A stretch of 64,000 nt of DNA from Posidonia oceanica (lineage: Eukaryota; Streptophyta; Magnoliopsida; Alismatales; Posidoniaceae). Below, piece after piece: positions 54,220-64,000 of the stretch (positions are counted from its first letter, which is position 1; each line of letters opens with the position of its first letter). The stretch covers positions 13,968,001-14,032,000 of the forward strand of contig JAZBRS010000054.1 in NCBI GenBank assembly GCA_037176725.1. The letters are read 5' to 3'. Below the pieces are notes generated by a model, which saw only the letters and a list, made by a program, of their open reading frames with translations, was not told the DNA's origin and did not search any database. Made by a program: the position numbers and the translations under genes.

Positions 54220-56088
54220 TATAGATATCCCATTTTTGCATTTCTCAGAGTTCTTTAAGAATAGGAACCCTTGAGGCGTCCTAAATCACATAACTAAGGC
54301 CTAATAACACGTTTTCCTGTTTTCCATGATTTGATTAAAAACATTGTCTGATTTTACTTGATTCAAGTTCGTTAGCTGTGGCAGAGCTAATACACTCAAA
54401 TCAGTGGCAAGTTTGAGTACCTTGAACACTTTTTTTCTCAGTCTAAGTCCATTAGCTGTGGCAGACTTAACACTCTTATTCTACTCAAACTAGTGGCAAG
54501 TTTGAGTCCCTTTAACCTTATGTAGTGAGAGTTCATTAGCTGTGGTAGAGTTAATGCTCTCATTTCGCTCAAATCAATGGCAGATTTGAGTTTCTTAATG
54601 TTAAAGAAGATGTTTTTATAATTTCATAGAATTTCTGATGTTTTTCCGGGCTTCTAACATGTTTTCTGGATTAATATAAAAGATAAGGTTAAAAACGCAA
54701 AAAGACCTGCTCGTTGCCTCTTTGGGAGGCAACATAGATAGTCGCCACCTCAACAGGCGACGAGCATTCTGTCACACTCTCTCATCATATTTTGTCGTCC
54801 TGGTCATTAATATGTTATTTGAAATTATTATAAACTATCATAACATTTATCCCATAATTATTTATATTTCTACGATTTTTCTACGCACGTAGATATATGA
54901 TATATCATATATCATATCATGTCAACTAATTAGGAAAAGTCCTAGAAAAAAGGATGATGATATTTATTTGGTTTAATAATATTTTTGAATTAATTATCTC
55001 GTTTTAATATATATATATTATATATATCTTTAATTTAAAAACTGAATTCAAAAATAAGATATAAATCCAAGTTGTTACAGTAGTTACGAGCTTAGACCAG
55101 GTCAAAGGATAAAACCCCTAGACTTGTAACTAATCAGTTAGGATTTTATTTTTGAAAAATAAAGATCTTTGTGTCTAGACGCCACATGTAGCGGTGACTT
55201 GATGACGTGGACTCATCTGGCCCCTTTAAATCTGATCTTTCATCTCGTCCGCACACCAGCTAGGCGCCTGTGCCAACGGCGACTTGCTGACGTGGACCCT
55301 TCTTTGACTCAATTAGTGTGCCTCCACGTCATTAATCTGAGATATTTGTCCTTGTCGCCACTCATATAGGCAACTTGCTATAAATATCTAATTTTTCTAG
55401 AAACTTCCTAGATCTGATCCACTCGTATCCCCACACATCTATAAATAGGCTCCGAGAGCCAGTGCTCAAAGGGAGGCATTTTCTAGAGTATGGAGCAACA
55501 AATGAAAGCTAGAGAAAGAGTTCTAGATTAAGATTTAAGAGAGATTCTGAGAGATCCTCAGTCCTTATTCCGTTCAAAATCCATTGAGAAATCTTAAATC
55601 CCAGAGATCATTATCAAGCCTAGATCCCAGAGATCCTGAGCCTAGTCGGAGCTCTGACCGTGCCTCCACTTCCTCACTCCACGCCATAGAGCACGAGGGT
55701 GAAGGGAGTATCTTCTTCCAATCTATTTTATTTCATTTGCATTCCTTAATTAGGATCCATAGCATATGCATGCGGGGAACCACCCTCGGTTAATATTAGT
55801 TACATTTATTTACATTATTTCTTATTTATCTGATCTGCTTACTACACCCGGACTTACCTAGATCTATTCTGTTTATTTTGAAGCAAAAGGAATACGCTCA
55901 CATAGTACGAGGACGCTACTGGACGACATCCTGTTGTTGATCCAGTGAGCCGACGACCCACATCATCCACATCTCTCCTAGGCGTCTTGTCAGCCAGCAT
56001 AGCAAACCGACAAGTGGCGATCACAACAAGTTGACAACGTTGTGGAAGCGCTGTCATGTTCATCTACACCTTCAAATTCACATCCACA
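54220..56088 (+). repeat. 5' LTR of Tat/Ogre-like gypsy element B
   Basis: Aligned with LTR A from its first bases (TATAGATATCCC, with the usual TG changed to TA) to CCACA at 56088, before the primer site at 56094. It is longer than LTR A because a GTTAGCTGTGGCAGAGCTAA unit is present three times (54367-54600) and because of an AT-rich block at 54766-55150. A TATAAATA box lies at 55440-55447. Confidence 0.82.
54766..55150. repeat. AT-rich insertion in LTR B
   Basis: About 385 bases, much richer in A and T than the flanks, with nested ATATCATATATCATATC palindromes, absent from LTR A. It may be a small inserted element; no clear terminal repeats or target duplication were recognised. Confidence 0.45.
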
Positions 56089-56093
56089 GAAAG

Positions 56094-56112
56094 TGGCGAT
56101 CACGGTGGGATC
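56094..56112 (+). other. Primer-binding site of element B (first copy)
   Basis: TGGCGATCACGGTGGGATC, five bases after the LTR end. The second copy near 61807 reads TTAGCGATCACGG and is probably inactive. Confidence 0.6.
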
Positions 56113-56206
56113 AGCTTGAGCCAACCCTCCGTGCTACGAAAGGAATACATTCACATAACACGAAGACGCCGCTGGACGACATCCTACCGTTGATCCAGTG
56201 AGCCGA

Positions 56207-59200
56207 TGTAGATACCTTATTTTGACAGGCTGGATCGTTTGGAGCCTTCCGGTGGCTGCTGGACCCGAACCCAGACCCAAATCCACACCTTCCTCTCCTT
56301 CTTTCCCCTCAAAACAAGTCCAAACTCAACCTAGGATTACCCCCCTTTCCCGAACCCGAAAACCCACCAAAATCCATAGGAAAACTCACCCCTGATGACT
56401 TAGCAAACCCACCAAAAAGCCTGCAAAATCTAAAACCAGACCCTTCCCAAAAACCCTAGGAAACTTAGACAAAAATACCCTTTTTCTACACCTCAAAACC
56501 CCTCCAAAACTTCCTCAAAACTGAACCGAAACTCCGGGACCAGAACTAGAAACCCTAGACCCCGCACCCGCCAAATTTCACCCCTTTCTGAGACTCCTAA
56601 GGCCCCCTTTTGCCTGGATTATCGTTTTCTCTCTCCGGGATTATCGTTTTCTCTCTCCTCTCTCTCTCCTGATTATCGTCTCTCTTTTCATCCCCTTCTC
56701 GCCCTCTTTCTGGCTTGGCTGCGGGCCCCCTTTGTACTCCTACCCCTTCTCCATCTTGTTCCTATTTTTATTTTATTTTTACCATTTTCCTTGAATTTTA
56801 AAAAATCTTTTCCCTCAAACCTATCTCTTTCCCCTTTTATCCTCCTTTTTTCCCTTTTTCTTCTTCTTTTTCTTTTCTCCTTCTTTCTTTGCAAAAATCC
56901 TTGAAAATCCTTAAAAATCTGCAAAACCCCAAAACCTAAAAGAAACAAACCAGAATTCCAAGAAAAACAATTAAAAAACATTAAAATAAATAATTAAAAA
57001 CCCAAACTTAACTAAATCAAGCTAAAAAGAAAATCAAGCATGCAAACCAAAAAACGCAAAACAAACTAAAACAAAATACAGTAAAATCAACTAAAAAATT
57101 GAAATAAAATCAGAACCTACCAAAAATGAAAACCCCACTAAAAGAATTAAAAAACAAACCCTAAAAAGAAGAATTAAAAATCAAATAATGAAACAAGTAA
57201 TTAAAGGAGGTAAAAGACTTAACCTAATAAACATAAGAAAAAATAACATAAAACTTAATTAAGAAAGGAAAAAGAAAATACAGTTAAAAGATTTAAAACA
57301 CTTAATCAAATCAGGAAAAATCCAACTAAAAAACACCAAGAAAAATTAACAAACAAGGATCAAAACATGGTTCAAAAGACTTAAGAAAGAAAGTATAAAA
57401 GACTAGAATTAAAAAGCCCAAAACCCACTCTAATCAATACGAAAATAAATCCTAAAAATCCTAATTAACATCCTAAAATACTTAACAAGAAAACACAATT
57501 TTAAAAGCAATTTAAAAAGATTTAACCAACACTTAATCAAGTGGAAAACAAATTAAAAACAAAATAAAACCCTAAAGCCCTAATCAAGCCTAAAACACAC
57601 TAATTAACCTGAAAACGGTCATTAAAAATCCAGATAAACGCCTAACCTACAACCCAAGTCATCCCATATTTTTATTTATTTTTATCTTATTTTCTCCTAT
57701 TTTTTCTTTCCATCTTTCTTTCTTTCTTCTTTTTTATTTTCCTTTTCTTCCTTACTGGGCTTATCAGCCCGTTCACCATTTTTCTTCTTTTTTTCAAACT
57801 TTCGGCCCGGCCCGCTGCTACAGTCCGTCTTCCTCCCTCTTCCTCCCGCGCGTTGCAGTGCTACAGTAGCACGCCGCCTGCACCTCTGCCCGCCTGCCAT
57901 GCTGCCCTCCTGCCATCTCCTGCTCACGCCGAACTCCGTCCGTGCCTCCTGCCATCGCCACGCCGGAGCATTCAATGCGGCAGACCTGCAAGAGCAAGGA
58001 GAGGAGTCGTCAGATCAATGGCAGAAAGGAGAGAAATCAGAGTGGATTTTGAGGAAGAAAAGGGGAGGAGAAATAGAGGAGTTGATCCCGGAGAGAAAGG
58101 GATTCCGGAGAGCAATTCCCAGCTAGAGAGAGCACCGTTCTTCCTCTGAAACCCACCAAACAAACTCAGATTTTCCACCCCTTCCTTCCGCAACAAACCA
58201 GCGCCCGAAACTCCTCCAGAACGACTCGAAATTCACTCCCCAATCTCACCAGAGCTTTCTGCAACCTAACCCACCATCCCACACAGAGAACGAACCCAGC
58301 ATTTCCCCCCAGCCCCGCTGAAAACCAGCAGAACCCAGCTCCGACCTATTCCAAAATTCCCCCTGCCACAGGCTGCTTCTCCTCCCCAAACTCTGCCCGG
58401 TTAGTCCCCAGAACACCACCTTCCTAAGCCGCCCAGCCTCCAGCCTTCTCCCCCACCACAGCCCGAAAGCTTCACCACAAACACCTGCACCGATTTCTGT
58501 CCGAAATCCACGCCGCCAGCAAACTTCACCTACGGCCTCCAGAAGATCATCTCGACCGTCCAGAACCTTCCACCGAACCTCCAGCTACCTTCCTGAAGCT
58601 CCCGCTCGATCCTGAGAGCAACACGCCGCCCCGGTCACCTCAGGCAGCTCGCAGTCGACCCACAACCGCCGGATCTCCTGTCAAGCTGCAGAGCTTCCGC
58701 CTGATCAATCCAGAAGCACCGGAGCAACGTCCTGAAGACGCTCCAACCGTCGCGAGCCACCGAGGACGTCCGCAGCAACCAGACGACGTCCGCCGACCGT
58801 CTCCGGCACTGCTGAGGTCGGGAGCACACTCCGGACGCGAACGCAGGTGATTCCTTGCCTCCCCCGCTCCCTCTCCTCCTCTTGATGCTTTTCCGCCAAC
58901 CAGAGGTAGGTTTCCGACCCTCTAGCTCCGCCTGCAACTCGCCGGTCGCTCCTTCTTCTCCGGCGCCGATACTCTGTCTTCTCGCCGTTCCAGCCAGCAG
59001 AACACCGCCCCGATAGCCCCTGGAGCTCCGCACGGACGGCAGCAACAGCCTCCGCCGCTCAGTGCTCCCCCAGCTCCCCTGTGTCGGCGGTGATGAGGTC
59101 CGGTAGCCCACTGCTACAGTACCTCTCACCGCCGGCGAGCTACTGTTTATTTATTTTTACAGTTATATGGTTTTGTGTGAATATTGCATATCCGGCTTTA

Positions 59201-61662
59201 GTTTTTCAATTTTTGCGTTTCAGTCCTTATTTCATTTACTCTGCTTTGTAGTTTAATTTAGAATCATGCTAAATTGCACTTTTTATCTCTGTTTCTCAGT
59301 ATTTGCATTTAGATCCAGTTACTGTGCGTTCCAGTTAGGAAATATTATGCTTTAATCCTTCTGCTTTACATTATTGCACTCAGGTCCTGTTTTAAATCAG
59401 TTCATTCATTACATGCATTTTACCATGCTGCATTGCATTCTGCATCCCCATCTTTTACTGATTTTTCATTTAGATCCAACACACTGTAGTAACTTAGGTT
59501 TTGATTTTAATTTTTGATTGATGCATTGCACTTTTGCCCCTCTGATCTTTCATTTTTGCATGTAGGTCCATTTTAAATGGACAGTAACTCTTGCATGCAT
59601 TTTTAGCTTATTACATTGCATTTTTGACCCTGATCTTTTTAAAAATCACATTGCAGTCCTGTAATCTATTTTTCAGGGCATGTTTTCCATATGAAATTGC
59701 ATATTTGACCCCTGCATGATTTGAAAATCACACATAGAGCCTTGCATCCTTTAAAAAATCATGTGAAAAGACTGTTTTGCCCCCAAGTTGCATTTTAGCT
59801 CCTATGTTTGCAAAAATTGCATGTAGACCCTCCACTAGCATTCCCGGACTCCCCAGAATCCCTGCTTTCTGGAAAATTTGCATTTTAGCCCCTTTCTTTC
59901 TTCAAAAATGCTTTTAAACCCCTGTTCTTTCCAAATCGTTTCCTTTATCTTTTCTTGCTTTGCATTGCATTCTGCATTCATTTAATCTTGCATTTAAGCT
60001 CCCCTTTGCATACACTAAGCACTTTTAACTCTCCTTTCACTCGGGAGGACCTTCAGCACGCTCCTAGGACCCCCTGGACACTTAGATCTGTTCTTCTCCC
60101 CTGTTCTGGCCCTTCCGCTCCGAAGCTGCGATATCTTCCAATCCGACCGTTGGATCTCCTCAAGTAAGCTGCCCCGGCGACCGCAGCGAAGCGCTCTTCA
60201 GCATGGACCAAGCAGATCTCCGATCAGACTCCCGGATCTCCAGGTACGTCCTCCTGAACCTCTGCACTGCATTCATTTGCATGCCATTCGCACCGTTTTG
60301 CGTGCCCTTTAGTTTTTCGCCTCGTTTTGCATGCAGTCTTGTTTTCTCGCACCGTTTTGCGCGCCGCTTCTTTGTCTTGCACCGTTTTGCGTGCCCTTTA
60401 GTTTTTTCGCCTCGTTTTACGTGTTTTCAAGTTTTCTCGCTCCGTTTTGCGTGCCGCTTCCCTGTCTTACACCGTTTTGCGTGCCCTTTGGTTTTTTCGC
60501 CTCGTTTTGCGTGTTTTCCGATTTTCTCGCTCCGTTTTGTGCGCCGCCTCTTTGTCTTGCACCGTTTTGCGTGCCCTTTAGTTTTTTCGCCTCGTTTCGC
60601 GTGTTTTCAAGTTTTCTCGCTCCGTTTTGCGCGCCGCTTCTTTGTCTTGCACCGTTTTGCGTGCCCTTTAGTTTTTTCGCCTCGTTTTGCGTGTTTTCAA
60701 ATTTTCTCGCTCCGTTTTGCGTGCCGCTTCCCTGTCTTGCACCGTTTTGCGTGCCCTTTAGTTTTCCCGTCTCGTTTTGCGCGTAGTCTTGTTTTTCCGC
60801 TCCGTTTTGCGTGCCCTGGTGTTTTCTTGCCCAGTTTTGCGCCCTTCTTTCGTTTTCTCGCACGGTTTTGCGTTCTTGTCCCATTTCTTGCCCCATTTTG
60901 CATGTCAACCTTATTCTCGCATCTTTTTGCATACTTGTCTCGATCCTCGCATTGTTTTACGCCGTTTTCCCTTGCATGTCGATTGCATTGCATGGTTTTC
61001 TCACTGTTTTGTTTTATCGCCCGCATTTGCATATAGGGCGATGATGCTTACTGTCCGGAGTTCTCACGAGCCAGGTTTCGTCCGGTTCGGAACACAGACA
61101 GCGTTGCTGAGCGCTTAGGTTGCACGTTTACTTCCTTGCATCGTTTTTCATCACTTAGAGCACACCTTTGAGCATTTAGACAGGCATTCATTGGCACTTA
61201 GGCATTCAAAGTCTGCATTTCCCTGCATATGCGAGCGTAAGCCTAGAAAGACCGATTCTCGGGCGTGTCGGGGGTGCCTAACACCTTCTCCGCGCGTAAC
61301 AGGAGTCCTTACCCTCTCTTGGCCCGCAATGACCATATTGCCCTTGTCCTAGGCACGAGTCACATCATTTGCATTCATTTGCATCTTATTTCTTTTGCAT
61401 TGCTTTGCTTTGCATCTTTTGCTTGGTTTTGCGTGATTATTCGCGCATTTCCCCGGTTTTCCTCGTCTTCCGATTTAATAGACTTGGTGGCGACTCCGAT
61501 TTTGTCTTATCTTCTCCTTTTCTTTCCCTTTTCCCCTTTTTTAAATGTTTTCGAGTTAGGTCTTCCTTCTCGGACATAGCCGCTTATAGTGAGCCTGATT
61601 CCGATCGGTGCACGCGAGCTTTGGCATCGTGCATGGACGATCCGAACACCGGGATTACTACA
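56207..61662 (+). repeat. Solo LTR, 5456 bp, same family as copy 1 (copy 2)
   Basis: Starts TGTAGATACC and ends GGGATTACTACA. It is flanked by GCCGA on both sides (56202-56206 and 61663-61667) and sits inside the second 253-bp unit of element B, which continues exactly after it. The block order is the same as in copy 1: A-rich (56930-57660), pyrimidine, GC-rich (57780-59130), T-rich, repeat array and conserved tail. No primer site or coding region follows, so it is solo. Confidence 0.92.
60291..60965 (+). repeat. 30-bp repeat array with 90-bp higher-order period in solo LTR copy 2
   Basis: About 22 units of the same 30-bp family as in copy 1. Here three unit types alternate: GTGCCCTTTAGTTTTTTCGC, GTGTTTTCAAGTTTTCTCGC and GCGCCGCTTCTTTGTCTTGC. 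The word TGTCTTGCACCGTTTTGCG (with single-base variants) recurs with CACCG-adjacent starts at 60381, 60471, 60561, 60651 and 60741, an exact 90-base period. Long frames in three phases are by-products. Confidence 0.93.
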
Positions 61663-61852
61663 GCCGACGACCCACATCATCCACATCTCCCCTAGGCGTC
61701 TTGTCAGCCGGCATAGCAAATCGACAAGTGGCGATCACAACAAGTTGACGACGTCATGGAAGCACTGTCATCTTCATCTACACCTCCAAATCCACATCTA
61801 CAGAAATTAGCGATCACGGTGGGACCGGCTTGAGCCAACCTTCCGTGCTACG

Positions 61853-63229
61853 TGAGTATCCTTTCCTTCCTTCGTTTATTTTCATAGATCTAGATTGTCT
61901 TCGGTTTGGAGGCCGTGCGTATAGGTTTTCACGACTCCTAAACCCTCCTTCGTGCTTTCTGACATTAGAATAGATCTCATATCTAATCATCTTGGCTGAA
62001 GGCAAAAAGTCTCATTAGCACTTTGAGGCAACGACTAACTTTGCGTCTGTAGCTTTGGAGGATTGGGTTAATTCTATTCTGAAGTCAGAAAGCCTCTGTA
62101 TCTAGCCGCTTATTCATACGGCGCCTATTGTTGTCACTCATCCAAGAGGCGACTAGCGAGGGCACCTATTTCACAGGCGACTGGATCTGGGTACTGTTTC
62201 CAGTGCAGATCGTTCGTTTTGTTGTAGTTCACGTTGTTTTTTAGATCTGCCTTCACATAAAAAATCACAAAAATTCCTGTCCACTGTATTTTTAGTTTTT
62301 TAACGGATTCTAGGCTTGTTTGCATCCACCACTAGGGTGGAAACTATTTTTCTGATATTAGAATTAAAGTTCCTTGAGGGAATCTTTCTCTAACTAATAC
62401 AATCAAATCAAGCGAACCGGGCCAATGCAAGTCGCTCTCCTATATTCTGTTTGATTGTGATAGTTAGATTGAGAACTCAAGGTGTCCTAAGGTTTTATTA
62501 TTAACTCATTCCTTCTCTCTGAGTCAATAATAATCCTTGGTAGATACTTGATACTCTAGTATTTCGTGTTTATTTACTGCTTTGTGATTTGTTAGGAAAT
62601 AACCCTAAGGACAGAATCCTGGGTTGCGGGCCCCACTATAGAGAGACAAACCCGCCGCCTATGCCCTCTTGGTGGACCCTAACGAAGGTCAAAGGGAGGT
62701 ACCCAAGTGTCAAAAATCCCATTTGAGTGACCCTTAGATCCCACAAAGTTGTCCTTACCCCCAGTCTAGGAACCTAATTGCTGAGAGCACGCAGGTTAAT
62801 TAAATGATTAATTAACTACTTAAACAAATAAAACCTGCATTCCGATTGAAACTTGTTTATTTAGTTAATATTGTTTGATACGTGGTCTGTCAGGGACAGA
62901 TTATAGTCGCTGAAAGGGCAGAGACTCCCATCGCCTATCCAGAAGGTGACCTGTTCTGCCGCCCCTCCAAGCAGCGACGAGTGTTGTTGCCCCATACATA
63001 GGCGACACAGTCCAGAACGTGCCGGCGTGCCTTGTTAGCAGGGTGGTTTGGCTGTATTCAGTGATACGAACTGTAGAGACATCAAAGCAGTCATCGAATA
63101 TTTATTTTGTTTGAACAAGTTGTAACTACTTTCTTTCCTATCGAGTCTATAATTTTCTTTTTTAGGAACCTTGTGTAAGTTGTTTCTTAGAGTCTGTAAT
63201 TTGCTTTCATTTTCTTGCATTCACAACAA
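61853..63229 (+). mobile_element. Untranslated leader of element B
   Basis: Follows the second, damaged primer site. It matches the element A leader in several blocks, including CACCACTAGGGTGGAAACTA and GGACAGAATCCTGGGTTGCG. No gene was seen. Confidence 0.7.
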
Positions 63230-63850
63230 AAGAAAAGAAAAAAAAATCAAAATTCAAATTCAAATTCAAAATTTGGATTCAAAAGTAAAATTTAAATTCG
63301 AATTCAAATTCAAATTGAAAATCAAAGTTCGAATCCAAATCCAAATTCCAATTCCAATTCGAATTCAAAATTCAAAACCAACTCCAAAAACAAATTTGAA
63401 TTCCAAATTCAAGGTTAGATTAAAAGTTTGAAATCAAGATTCAAATTTGAATTAAAATTCAAGATTCAAATTCAAAATCAAATTCAAAATTTGAATTCAA
63501 AATCAAAATTGAAAATCAAATTCAAAGTTAAAACTCGAATTCAAATTCGAAACCAAAGTCCAAAGTCAAAATTTGAATTCCAAAATCAAATTAAATCAAA
63601 TGAAAATTCGAATCCAAAATTCCGAATACAAAATCAAAGTCAAATCAAAATAAAATTCAAAACCAAAATTCAAACCCAAATTCAAAATCAAATCCCAAAT
63701 TCAAACTAGAATTCAAACTCAAATTCAATTCAAAAATCAAAATCCAAATTCAAAAATTGAATTTAAATTCAAACTCAAATCTTGAATTCAAATTCAAATT
63801 TCAATTCAAATTCAAAATTTCAAATTTAAAACTCAAGAGTTTAAAACTGC
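63230..63850 (+). repeat. Degenerate (ATTCAA)n array directly upstream of gag B
   Basis: About 620 bases consist almost only of ATTCAA, ATTCAAA, AATTCG and TCAAA words with no fixed longer period. It is absent from the same place in element A. Lys/Phe/Gln-rich frames through it are by-products. Confidence 0.9.
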
Positions 63851-63857
63851 ATCAAGC

Positions 63858-64000
63858 ATGGCGCAGGTCACTTCAAGTATGTCTGCCTCAACATCCATGG
63901 CTCAAGCAACCAGTACCGGGGGTCAGCACGAGTTTCTCTTCAGCACCCCAACGTCACAAGAGCCATATAACTTCATGCAAGAAAGGGCTCGCTGGATATT
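63858..64000 (+). CDS. Gag of Tat/Ogre-like gypsy element B, start only
   Basis: The ATG at 63858 opens a frame to the window edge. Its first residues resemble those of gag A: a Ser/Thr-rich start, then EFLFSTPTSQEP against GFLFRTPISNAVEP in A. Only 47 codons are visible, so nothing can be said about whether the gene is intact. Confidence 0.7.
   Translation, partial: MAQVTSSMSASTSMAQATSTGGQHEFLFSTPTSQEPYNFMQERARWI

Larger units (their letters stand above)
55886..61852 (+). repeat. 253-bp duplication of the LTR B end and primer site, split by solo LTR 2
   Basis: Unit 1 is 55886-56138 (AAAGGAATAC ... CCGTGCTACG) and includes the LTR end and a primer site. Unit 2 starts at 56139 and is interrupted at 56206 by the solo LTR; it resumes after the target copy at 61668 and ends at 61852. 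Its two parts add up to 68 + 185 = 253 bases, the same length as unit 1. In unit 2 the LTR end CTACA is intact, but the primer site has lost its TGG start. Confidence 0.85.

Noticed and set aside
60203..61118. Frames up to 277 codons in solo LTR 2
   Set aside because: Same by-product of the repeat array; not conserved as protein between the two copies.
63171..63709. Lys/Phe/Gln-rich frames before gag B
   Set aside because: Reads through the degenerate ATTCAA array.

Overview
The window looks like nuclear DNA of a flowering plant with a large, transposon-rich genome. The evidence is GT-AG introns in AT-rich non-coding DNA, a plant-specific TGA-type bZIP/DOG1 transcription factor gene, and nested plant LTR retrotransposons and hAT elements that I estimate cover about two thirds of the sequence. 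I cannot name the species. No rRNA, tRNA gene, CRISPR array or bacterial-style operon was seen.

Layout. 1-5424: a minus-strand Ty3/gypsy element (LTR 179-3156, primer site just outside it) inserted into the 3' coding part of a plus-strand Ty1/copia element (3' LTR 4328-5424). 5425-8871: a decayed minus-strand gene with a plant-mobile/DUF1985-like region and a Ulp1 (C48) protease region. 9.4-15.9 kb: mostly non-coding, with a TA microsatellite, a 73-bp duplication and a poly(A)-tailed retroposon with an 11-bp target duplication. 16290-23025: an apparently intact 12-exon TGA9/TGA10-like bZIP gene (predicted 488 aa). 23433-26889: a hAT element with a broken MYM-type transposase, followed at 27676-28499 by a smaller non-autonomous hAT with a perfect 8-bp target duplication. 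30767-32946 (minus): an apparently intact two-exon membrane-anchored dual-specificity phosphatase gene (predicted 255 aa). About 33593-37326: a third hAT with a broken RICESLEEPER-type transposase.

37376-43132 and 56207-61662 are two very long solo LTRs (5757 and 5456 bp) of one family. Each has a perfect 5-bp target duplication and an internal array of 30-bp repeats. Between them is a Ty1/copia element (43.6-46.98 and 53.5-54.2 kb) split by a Tat/Ogre-like Ty3/gypsy element (LTR 46979-48476, gag 49889-51940) and by a third, partial long-LTR relative (to 53515). From 54220 to the window end lies a second Tat/Ogre-like element, interrupted by the second solo LTR; its gag starts at 63858.

Only two loci look like working host genes: the TGA factor (a nuclear DNA-binding protein; its Arabidopsis relatives act in anther development) and the phosphatase. 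They are on opposite strands about 7.7 kb apart, with hAT insertions between them, and nothing in the sequence links them functionally. Everything else is mobile-element sequence of different ages. The nesting order can be read from target-site duplications and from broken repeat units.
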